From Deltaproteobacteria bacterium YD0425bin50 (GTDB lineage: Bacteria > Desulfobacterota > Desulfobacteria > Desulfobacterales > YD0425bin50): a DNA stretch of 44,960 nt. The translations under genes were made by a program, and so were the position numbers. The stretch is from positions 1 to 44,960 of the forward strand of contig PDZT01000008.1 in NCBI GenBank assembly GCA_002753105.1. Direction: 5' to 3'. The notes beneath the pieces were generated by a model that had not been told where the DNA came from, ran no database searches, and saw only the letters and a program-made list of their open reading frames with translations. This document shows, piece after piece, positions 19,447 to 27,900 of the stretch. Every line of letters starts with the position of its first letter. Position 1 is the first letter of the stretch.

Positions 19447-19902
19447 CTATTGAATATCTATGGTAATGGATTCAAATTTTACAAAATCCAACTGCCCGGG
19501 TGTACAAAGCGCAACAAAAAACAAATAGTTTCCTTTAAAATCCTTAGTATTCATGAACTGGAGCTTGGGAAGCAAATGAATAACCTTGTCTTTTGCAAAC
19601 AAATTGCTCATGTTTAAATTCTCTCTAAGTTTTGGTAAACTAGCAAAATCTATAAAAGGAACAAGTCCTCCATCATTCGTAAAAAGAAAATACTGCTGTT
19701 TAATAATGCCACCCGTCAAACCAGCATAAACATCGTAAAAACCACTACCAGACATCAGTAAGCTTACGCCAAGCGCCTCGCCGTTTTCAACCAGCGTCGT
19801 ATTCGCAACTAATTTAATCTGACCATCAGCATACGCAAAGCTAACACCGATAGTTAATACCATTACCCCTAGCAAGAACCCCCGTAGGCCTCGTTTTTTC
19901 AT
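19447..19902 (-). CDS. Secreted single-domain protein with the shared C-terminal module
   Basis: This 151-aa protein has a clear signal peptide (GLRGFLLGVMVLTIGVSFAYA) and a mature part that is a single copy of the ~120-aa module ending the proteins at 10,251 and 20,063. The shared features are G-rich MSGSGFYDVYAGLTGG, then VPFIDF...LPKL, then KGNYLFFVALCTPG. AGGAGG precedes the ATG. It sits 19 bases upstream of the VWA gene start on the same strand and is almost certainly co-transcribed with it. The function of the module is unknown to me; its recurrence at the C-termini of neighbouring exported proteins suggests a sorting, anchoring or interaction role. Confidence 0.75.
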   Translation of the reverse strand: MKKRGLRGFLLGVMVLTIGVSFAYADGQIKLVANTTLVENGEALGVSLLMSGSGFYDVYAGLTGGIIKQQYFLFTNDGGLVPFIDFASLPKLRENLNMSNLFAKDKVIHLLPKLQFMNTKDFKGNYLFFVALCTPGQLDFVKFESITIDIQ

Positions 19903-20062
19903 GGTTGCCTCCTAAAAAATTGAAAATTGAGTTAATTTTTATGTTTTTCTAACATTACCAATTACATTGCCATCTTGTTACCATCAATGGTCAACAATTT
20001 TTTTCTTTTGTTTACCACCTTATTATCTTTAACTTGTCATGCCCCCATATGAATATATTATA

Positions 20063-23000
20063 TTATTGAATCTTAAACGGCTTACAATCAAAATGAATCC
20101 AATTAGCGGCATCCCAAGGATCAGTTCCGGGTTGTGTCACCACACCACAGGCCGTATAATCTCCTGTTTGAATCTTCGGAAGCGGAACTTCAAAGATGAT
20201 AAATTCAGCTTTATCAGTCAAGGGTTGAGCATGCAAATAAGGAATAATCTGAGTTGGCATACTGAATGACAGGGGATAAGCTATAGTCATGAAAAAACCA
20301 CCAGGAAAAACAAGCGCTGCATACATATCCACAGTGCCATTGCCAATCAAGTCCATCGTAAAACTAAACACATCGCCAATCATATATATGGACTTATTCA
20401 ATCCAACGACAACATTTACAGACGCACAACCACCAACTGCAATCACCTGACTTTCTTTGGTTTCTGAGACTTCTCCGTCTGAACCTTCAGCCTGATACAA
20501 AATACGCCATGTTCCTGCTGTATTGAAGCGATTGATCACGTTTTCCCAACGATCTTGAGCTGCATTATAGATCAAGTCAATTTCTTCAATCTTTAAAAAA
20601 CCAGTAGAAACATCTTCTGGGTTATATTCCTGTCCGCTAAAATCCGGCGGGATCAGAAAAACGCTGACCTTTTTCATTGTGCCTTCGAGCGTTGTTGCTT
20701 TTGTCCAGATGGTTGCCGTGCAATGATTTTCGCCAGTCAATGTAATAACAGATTCATACCGCGTAATTTCAGGAGAACTTGCCGCTGCTATCCCCTCTTT
20801 GCCTATATACATATTCGAAGCTAAAACACGGCCATCAGAAGTTTGAGAATATATCCCATCGCCAGTGTCATCCATCCATGGAGTTTGTCCATTAAACAAT
20901 TTGTCTGCTTTCATCTTATCCATCGCAGCCTGAAAACTCTCAAAAATCGATTTTCCACGCCGTAAAGAATCACTCAATAATTTGGTAAACGATTCGGCTT
21001 TATGACCATTCCACGCACGGCTTTGATTATCAGAGCTTGAAATAATGACCCGATTGGGCCCGTTTAATTTTTCTAATAATGAGCCTGAATAACAGCAATC
21101 TATAATGATCAACTTTGGATTTTCTGCAGGTAAGGAATCCAGAAGACCTTTTAAGACATCACCGTCAATACTTGCAGTTTGATTTAACTGCAATTTATTC
21201 ACATACCCATGTCCATGAAAATAAAACACAAATTGCTCACCGGATTTCAAATTGTCATGTGCCCAGTTAAATGCTGCTTGCATATCTGGAACCCCATTCA
21301 CCAATTGATTATCGGTTACTTTTTCTGGAATATTCTCAATGATATTTTCTGAATAAGGATTCAGATAAAACAGATCACTGTCTGTATAACCGCGTTTTCT
21401 AAGCAACTGGTACATTCGATTACTTAGATCACGCGTCACATCAAACAGCGTATTTTGAATATATGCACCGCCGCCTGCCACAATAATGGCTTTGCCTATA
21501 CCTTGAGATGCTTCATCAACACGCATGATCAGTTCTTTGGTTGCGGTTTGAGCATTACTGTCTTTTATAGTTATTTTTACCGTATAAGTACCCGGTGTGG
21601 AATAAATATGACTTGTGGTTTCTCCTTGTAAAAATGTACCATCTCCACAATCCCATGAAGACACATAAGGCGGTTTGCCACCTGTAATGGAAACAGTAAA
21701 CGCAACTGATAAAGGCGCTGCGCCATTTTGAGGCGTTGCCGTAGGTGTCAATCTCAATGACTCTGGAACAGCTTCAAATTGTGCTGTAACGGTTTTATTC
21801 TTATCCATGACCAATGATAATGGATTCGTGGAACCGCTTCCATCGCCACTCCAGCCGATAAATAGATACCCTTCATTTGGATTTGCGGATAAACTGACGG
21901 TTTCATTGCAATTATAAGCAATTTTTTGAGGACTTAACGCCACATTACCGTTAGCTGCATTTACGGTTAAGGTAAATGTTTTCTGGGTACAGTTGGCAAC
22001 CACTGATTTATTGGTGTTCATGCTCAGAGTGAGCTTTGCATTGGTTCCAGACCCGTCACCGCTCCAATTGGCAAAGCTGTAACATGCTGCAGGCGTTACG
22101 GTTAGCGTTATGGTCTCACCCTCTGTATAAAATTCTTTATCGGGTGAAACATCGATCGTGGCACACCCAACCGGGTTTATTGATTTACTCAGGGTAAACA
22201 TCGCGCTGAAATTAGCAGTAACCGTTTTATTACCATTCATCGTGATTGTGGTAGTTGTGTTGGTACCTGCGGCATCGCCAGACCAACTGGTAAATCCATA
22301 ACCTGAACTGGGAGAAGCAGTCAGCGTTACCGTTTCATTGCAGGAATACGTGGTCTTGTTTGGGCTCTTTGTAACGTTTCCGCCGCTGGCTGAAACGTTT
22401 AGGCTGTAGGTTTGTTGACTGAAATTCGCGGTTACCGTTTTGTTACTGTTCATGGTAATGGTGGTGCTGCTGCTGGTACCTGAAGCGTCTCCACTCCAGC
22501 TTGAAAAATTATAGCATGTATCTGGGATTGCAGTCAGGGTTACCGTTTCATTGCAGGAATATGTGTTTTTGTTTGGATTTTTAGTAACTGTCCCACCGAT
22601 CGCTGTGACATTTAAACTGTAGCTCGATTGGCTAAAATTGGCTGTGACAGTTTTATTCCCGTTTATGGTAATCGTGGTACTGCTGCTGGTACCTGAAGCA
22701 TCTCCAGACCAGCTTGAAAAACTATAACAACTATTTGGCATCGCAGTCAATGTTACTATTTCATTACAGGAATACGTGGTTTTGTTCGGGCTTTTTGTAA
22801 CGGTTCCACCACTGGCTGAAACGTTTAGGCTGTAAGTTTGTTGGCTGAAATTTGCGGTTACCGTTTTGTTACTGTTCATGGTGATAGTGATACTGCTGCT
22901 GGTACCTGAAGCATCTCCACTCCAGTTTGAAAAGCTATAGCAGGTATTTGGCGATGCTGTCAGTGTTACCGTTTCATTGCAGGAATATGTGGTTTTGTTT

Positions 23001-23932
23001 GGGCTCTTTGTAACGGTTCCACCACTGGCTGAAACGTTTAGGCTGTACGTTTTTAGGCTAAAATTCGCAGTTACCGTTTTGTTACTGTTCATGGTAATCG
23101 TGGTACTGCTGCTTGTACCTAAAGCATCTCCGCTCCAGCTTGAAAAGCTATAGCAGCTATTTGGCGTCGCAGTCAATGTTACTATTTCATTACAGGAATA
23201 CGTGGTTTTGTTTGGATTTTTACTGACTGACCCTCCAATGGCTGAAACGTTTAAACTATAGCTCGATTGACTAAAATTAGCTGTGACAGTTTTATTGCCG
23301 TTCATAGTGATGGTAGTCGTTATCGATGCACCACTCACATCACCAGACCAGCTTAAAAACGTGTAGCATGTGTTGGGAATGGCTGTAAGAGTTACTACTT
23401 CTCCACTGGAATAATTTGTTTTATCTGGACTTTTCATAACCGTCCCACCCGTTGTGGGTGAAATATTCAAGTTATACAATACCACAGATGGTGGAGTACG
23501 AACGGCCCTGACATAGTAACTATTGGTTATTTTGCCACTAATATCGTTGCCATTGTTGAAATCTACGTACCATGCGTTATCTGCAGAAAGTACAAGTGTA
23601 CTACTTGACCAATACCCAGCAGAAAGGCATATAAATATTGGATCGATAGCTGGGTTATATCTCGTATCAGAAATACTTAGTAATTCGTTAACGTTAGGAA
23701 GACGCCAATCTGAATACCCAGCAAAACTTAAATTTTCACAATACACTAAAGCATCATTTAATGATCTTGACGTACCATCATCAGTCTTTTGCCACATTAA
23801 TCCCGTTGTTTCATCTGTAATTGTACCGTTTCCATTATCCGTATAAGGTCCATTAGCAAAAACAATGGAAGCTTGTAAAATAAATAAACCAAACAACAAT
23901 ACACACAATAGTCTTTGTCTTTGATGAATCAT
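20063..23932 (-). CDS. Secreted DUF1566-InlB repeat-PKD-C13 (caspase-like) peptidase with shared C-terminal module
   Basis: The 1,289-aa product has a signal peptide (LLCVLLFGLFILQASIVFA). A DUF1566/Lcl-type domain spans ~28-150 (TGLMWQKTDDG, YSDWRLPNVNEL, YWSSS, YVRAVR). Eight InlB/Listeria-type repeats follow (~155-740; YSLNVSASGG.V.K.PNKTTYSCNE.VTLTA...YSFS.WSGDASG...TI.MN.NKTVTANF). Next is a PKD domain (~745-825; SWDCGDGTF...STPGTYTVKI). Then comes a clan CD cysteine peptidase domain, with catalytic His in YFHGHGYV (~906) and Cys in IIDCCYSGS (~945), as in C13/legumain-like enzymes. The last ~120 residues are the module shared with two neighbours. The ATG at 23,932 follows AAGGAGG; an in-frame ATG 11 codons earlier has none. 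It is probably an exported protease acting on surface or matrix proteins; cleavage specificity cannot be read. Confidence 0.87.
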   Translation of the reverse strand: MIHQRQRLLCVLLFGLFILQASIVFANGPYTDNGNGTITDETTGLMWQKTDDGTSRSLNDALVYCENLSFAGYSDWRLPNVNELLSISDTRYNPAIDPIFICLSAGYWSSSTLVLSADNAWYVDFNNGNDISGKITNSYYVRAVRTPPSVVLYNLNISPTTGGTVMKSPDKTNYSSGEVVTLTAIPNTCYTFLSWSGDVSGASITTTITMNGNKTVTANFSQSSYSLNVSAIGGSVSKNPNKTTYSCNEIVTLTATPNSCYSFSSWSGDALGTSSSTTITMNSNKTVTANFSLKTYSLNVSASGGTVTKSPNKTTYSCNETVTLTASPNTCYSFSNWSGDASGTSSSITITMNSNKTVTANFSQQTYSLNVSASGGTVTKSPNKTTYSCNEIVTLTAMPNSCYSFSSWSGDASGTSSSTTITINGNKTVTANFSQSSYSLNVTAIGGTVTKNPNKNTYSCNETVTLTAIPDTCYNFSSWSGDASGTSSSTTITMNSNKTVTANFSQQTYSLNVSASGGNVTKSPNKTTYSCNETVTLTASPSSGYGFTSWSGDAAGTNTTTTITMNGNKTVTANFSAMFTLSKSINPVGCATIDVSPDKEFYTEGETITLTVTPAACYSFANWSGDGSGTNAKLTLSMNTNKSVVANCTQKTFTLTVNAANGNVALSPQKIAYNCNETVSLSANPNEGYLFIGWSGDGSGSTNPLSLVMDKNKTVTAQFEAVPESLRLTPTATPQNGAAPLSVAFTVSITGGKPPYVSSWDCGDGTFLQGETTSHIYSTPGTYTVKITIKDSNAQTATKELIMRVDEASQGIGKAIIVAGGGAYIQNTLFDVTRDLSNRMYQLLRKRGYTDSDLFYLNPYSENIIENIPEKVTDNQLVNGVPDMQAAFNWAHDNLKSGEQFVFYFHGHGYVNKLQLNQTASIDGDVLKGLLDSLPAENPKLIIIDCCYSGSLLEKLNGPNRVIISSSDNQSRAWNGHKAESFTKLLSDSLRRGKSIFESFQAAMDKMKADKLFNGQTPWMDDTGDGIYSQTSDGRVLASNMYIGKEGIAAASSPEITRYESVITLTGENHCTATIWTKATTLEGTMKKVSVFLIPPDFSGQEYNPEDVSTGFLKIEEIDLIYNAAQDRWENVINRFNTAGTWRILYQAEGSDGEVSETKESQVIAVGGCASVNVVVGLNKSIYMIGDVFSFTMDLIGNGTVDMYAALVFPGGFFMTIAYPLSFSMPTQIIPYLHAQPLTDKAEFIIFEVPLPKIQTGDYTACGVVTQPGTDPWDAANWIHFDCKPFKIQ
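22195..23470 (-). repeat. Tandem ~213-bp repeats encoding InlB-type domains
   Basis: Six repeats of about 71 codons inside the C13 protein gene are highly similar at the DNA level. The stretch encoding NKTVTANFS recurs with almost the same codons each time, and neighbouring units such as the third and fourth differ at only a few residues. Two more divergent repeats follow downstream in the protein. The block is a likely site of unequal recombination and length variation. Confidence 0.75.
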
Positions 23933-23972
23933 ATTCTCCTCCTTAAAATTTATAATACCCTGCAAAAAAAAC

Positions 23973-24083
23973 CTTAGTACATGAAACGTTAAATACGCAT
24001 CGAGTAGGTAATCGTATAACGTAGGGGCAAATTTAAAACTGCCCTTACAAATTAGATGTGAAATAACCGTTTCGTGTACTTAG
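23973..24083. mobile_element. MITE-like element, family B, copy 1
   Basis: This 111-bp element is bounded by inverted termini CTTAGTACATGAAACG and CGTTTCGTGTACTTAG, which match at nearly all of 16 positions. The left end continues TTAAATACGCATC, which recurs in the copy at 40,632. There is no coding capacity. It lies just upstream of the C13 protease gene start, so it could influence that promoter. Confidence 0.65.
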
Positions 24084-24105
24084 AAATTAATATCTTTATG
24101 GAATT

Positions 24106-24298
24106 AATAGGGTTTGGCGACTTTCTCTACAGTTTTATCCCTAATATATCAATGATGTTGAAAAAGCGATGGTAGAATATAGTAAAATCAATATCGATAT
24201 TCATATTCGATATTCTCTTTTTTGTGGATTGACTCAGTATTGCATATTATATTTTAGTATTTTTGTAAGATAATCTACTAAAATGAAGCTGGCTGAAA
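24106..24298 (+). pseudogene. Decayed fragment duplicated from the P-type ATPase gene
   Basis: The sequence aligns clearly with 33,331-33,527 inside the ATPase gene. Shared blocks include GGTTTGGCGACTT, CTCTACAGTTTTAT, GATGTTGAAAAA, CTCAGTATT, TTTTAGTATTTTTGT and GGCTGAA, in the same order and spacing. The fragment has small indels and stops and cannot be translated. It covers only the segment for the N-terminal membrane helices. Intact and decayed copies point the same way and flank the PKS gene. Confidence 0.75.
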
Positions 24299-24522
24299 AC
24301 AAATACATTATAAATGTATATTTAAAAACTATAACCTGTCAATAATTATTTTTTATTTTTCTAAGAAAATTATCAGCAAATCATAAAAATAGATAATGCG
24401 ATTTTAGAGTTAATCGGTTTGATTTTATTGGGAATTATATTAACAGGGAAACTGATACTTCAGGAAGATTAAAAACAAAGGTTGAGAGTAAACAATTATC
24501 AGGTGACACTACTTTTTTACCG

Positions 24523-24819
24523 CGTCCGGTTTGTCGTTGGCCTTGATTATCGTTTCGGTCATTTGTCCTGAACACGATTAAAGGATTAAAGGATAAACAG
24601 GATTTAAGAACTTGATTTTTTAGCTAATCATGGCAATTATAGACGTTCAGATAAATAATTTCACGGCGTTATCGGTCGGAGATATACTAAAATGTATTAT
24701 CTCCTCCCTCTAGCCTTGTGAAATTAATTATCTGAAAGTCTATATGTAATCAGATAAATTGTGTTCAGACAATTAACTGGCCGAAACGAGAATCAAGGCA
24801 CCATCGTTTCGGCCGGACA
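24523..24819. repeat. Long imperfect inverted repeat enclosing a MITE-like element
   Basis: The left arm (CGTCCGGT...GGCCTTGATTATCGTTTCGGTC..TGTCCTGAACACGATTA, 24,523-24,580) is mirrored on the right (TGTGTTCAGACAATTAACTGGCCGAAACGAGAATCAAGGC...CCGGAC, 24,758-24,819). The element at 24,639 sits in the loop. This looks like one repeat inserted into another. Confidence 0.5.
24639..24743 (+). mobile_element. MITE-like element, family A, copy 1
   Basis: This 105-bp element has ~26-bp inverted termini (ATAGACGTTCAGATAAATAA..., ...TTATCTGAAAGTCTAT) and an inner dyad GGAGATA...TATCTCC. It differs from the copy at 41,751 at about four positions, and the core CGTTATCGGTCG also occurs in the copy at 38,875. 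There is no coding capacity. Confidence 0.8.
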
Positions 24820-24919
24820 TTATCGTTGCCGTGACAGAATTGTAGAGGCGAACCTTGTATTATTGCCTCTCCCCCAACCTTTAGATAGGCCCGTTATCGT
24901 TGTTTGCCCTCAATTATAA

Positions 24920-27900
24920 TCAATTACTCAATTCCGCTGCTAAGAGTTCAGCCAAGGCCTCATCTGATAATTCTTCGAGTTCTTTTATATGGTTTTCATG
25001 GTCGGTTTTGGTTTTGTTCTCCTCGGCACTGCTTTCAATCGAGGAAGCAATTTCAAGTACATCGCGCTCAAGATGCTCCATTAAAGCGGATATCGTTGGA
25101 AAATCAAAAAGCAACGTGGAACGCAGGTTGATTCCAATAGAAGCTGCCAGTCTGTTTTTTAACTCTACGGCGCCAAGTGAATCTAACCCAAGTTCAAATA
25201 ACCTCTGTTTTGGAGCAATTCGTTGTGATTTAGGCAATCCTAAAGCCTTTGTTACAAGTTCGCGCACATGTTTTTCAAGCAGGGCTGAGGCTTCTTTAGG
25301 AGCTAGCGCTTTTAAAATTTTTCCTAATCCACCTGTCTCAGTTAGAGATTTTGTAACGGCCAACTCAGATTCAGGCTGCAATATACTGAATAACGGTGGT
25401 ATAGACGTTCCAAAAAGGCGTTTGAGAAATAAATCCCATTTGATCGGCAATATAGCCAACGTATGCTGTTTAACCGTCAACATTTGATCCAATAGCGCCA
25501 TAGCATCTGCAGGAATGATAGGATCAATGCCATAGCTTGTAAAACGCTGTTGATCACGGTCTTCAAGGGATGCAGCCATACCCGTATTCGCCCAAGGCCC
25601 CCATTGAATACTTAAACCATGCAAACCTTGCGCTTGACGCCAAGCCATTAATGCATCCATAGCAGCATTAGCAGCCGCATAATTGCTTTGTCCCATTGAA
25701 CCGATCAATCCGGCCACAGATGAAAAACAGACAAAGAAATCCGGTTCGCGTTCAGCCATTATTTGATGTAAGTTCCAGGCTCCAGCTAATTTGGGATTCA
25801 TTACTGTTTTGAGCCGTAAAACATCTTGCTGAACCAAGACACCATCGTCTAAAACACCAGCCAGATGAAATACACCGCAAATTATCGGAAGTTGTAACAT
25901 GGCATCATTTAACGCACTAGTAAGACTTAACATATCAGCCACGTCAGCAGATTGTGTCAGTACCTTCACTCCAATTGCTGCCAGTTGTGAGATGCGTTCA
26001 TTTAGTTCAATATCAGCTTTATGGCGTCCCAAAAGCAGCACATGTTTTGCCCCCTTGTTGACTAACCACTCCATCAAACTACGACCTAAAGCTCCCAACC
26101 CACCAGTTATAAGGTAAGTGGCGTCTGATCGTATAATTTTGGGCTTATTGTCATTTTTAGGCAAGTTATATTTGGTCAGCAGTGCCTGCATCGTATTCTT
26201 GCCACGAATGGCAAGATCAGTGTTCGTATGATCAATCGCTAATAATAATGATAATTGCGTTTCTTCATCTCCGGCTGGTTTTGCTTCCAAATCTATACAT
26301 CGGCACATAAAAGACGGATGTTCTAACCTTAATACACGCGATAATCCCCATAAAGCAGCCTGAGAAGCCTGAATCCATTCACTTTTTTGCAATAAATCAC
26401 CATCTAAAACAGCCTGTGAGCCTCGAGTTACGATGGTTAAACGAGGCGTTCCCAATGTTGATGATACTATTTGCTTCAGAATAGTCACTAAAATACCACA
26501 AATATTCAGAGCATGATCAAGTGGCGTTCCATTATCACCATCAGTAATATGACAGAAAGAATCCGCCTGAAATACTATTGAATCAATATGGTTAACGTCT
26601 TGGCCAAGTTCATTAAGTAGCTGGGCTATATGTTCAGAACAGTTCAGATCAAGCTCAACATGGAAATGGGAGATGCGTCTATAATGTTGAGCATGTATTG
26701 CACAGCAGACACTGATGCCATGATTATCGAGATTTCTGAGCAATTCTGGTGTTGGGGATGATCCAGAGATGATAAGCCAATTTCTCGTTTTGGCCATAGC
26801 TGACGTTTGATACATTGATGTATCGGTATTATTATAATTGACTTCCTCCCAACGCACATAATATCCAGAGTTAGCTAAAAGATGTTCAGAAGTATTTCTC
26901 AGTAAAACCTCACGTTGAACACGGCGAGTTCTAAATCCAAGCGCCTCAGCAAGCAAACGTCCATCTTCCGTAAACAAATGCACGTCGCTGACAATATCAT
27001 CTGCAGATGAATGTTGAGCAGAAGAGGTTCCTGATGCTTCAACGTTCGTATGAAGTTTGATATGACTCCATAGCTCGTTTGTATGTTCAAGACCATACCA
27101 ATTAAAAGCTTGCACGCCAAAAGGTACAACTGCTTCATTCGGAGAAATGGTGATTATGGCTGAAATAATCTGAAGCATCGAATCAATTAGACCCGGCCCT
27201 AGATGATATTTAGGGTATCCCATTTTCTCTTTGGGTTGAACCAGACGTGCTATTACATTGTTATCACCCTGCCACAATTCTTTAACCCAACAAAATTGCG
27301 GGCCTAAAGTTATTGCCGACTGCCACATAGCGCGATAAAAGTCACGCTCAATACGCGCCAGACAAGTAATACGAAGAGAATCCAGTTCAGGTTTTTCTTC
27401 TTTATCCATATTGGCTATTGTAGAGATATTTCCTGTGGCGTGCTCTTGCCACGAAGTATGAGCACTTTCTGTATTTTCATGGGGCAGACTAATCAAGCTA
27501 AATGATCTTGCTGGAGTTTTATCTATAACAAGCTGAACTTTACGTTTCCCTTTTTCATGGATAACCAGTGGTTGCGGGAAAATAATATCTTTATAAGTAC
27601 AAGGCGTATTGCCATACAGTTCAGCAGTTGCCTCAATCAATAAAGCAATATGAGCTGCTGCCGGCAAAACAATTTGACCGAAAACGCGATGATCTTCAAT
27701 CCAAGACATAGATTGTGTTGAATACTCATTTTCAAACACCATCTTGTCTATCAATGGCGAGTCAATTTTTATTCCCGGAAAACGGTTAATGGTCTGAACT
27801 TTGGCCATCTGAGTATTGGCAGGAGTTGGAAGCCAGTAACTTTTACGAGCAAAAGGATACAGTGGTATATCCACTTTCTTATGGGTATGATTGGGATGCA

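Larger units (their letters stand above)
23933..24919. other. Long non-coding spacer rich in mobile remnants
   Basis: These ~990 bases hold no credible gene. From left to right they contain a MITE-like element (23,973-24,083), a decayed fragment of a P-type ATPase gene (24,106-24,298), an AT-rich stretch, a 24,447-24,516 segment that recurs near 40,780, and a long imperfect inverted repeat (24,523-24,819) that encloses a second type of MITE-like element. It separates the surface-protein run from the PKS gene. Confidence 0.7.

Noticed and set aside
22195-23470. CRISPR-like periodic repeats
   Set aside because: The ~213-bp units are in-frame protein repeats (InlB type) with no unique spacers; no cas genes nearby.
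20063-23932. LPxTG or PEP-CTERM type sorting signal at the C-termini of the exported proteins
   Set aside because: None of the large exported proteins ends in the required motif plus a hydrophobic helix and basic tail.
24920-25200. Thioesterase or reductase release domain at the PKS C-terminus
   Set aside because: The protein ends about 85 residues after the ACP Ser in an acidic tail (EELSDEALAELLAAELSN) with no GxSxG or Rossmann motif.
24900-25487. 195-codon open frame on the plus strand opposite the PKS C-terminus
   Set aside because: It is antisense to the ACP2 and linker of the PKS, has low-complexity Ser-rich translation and no ribosome binding site.
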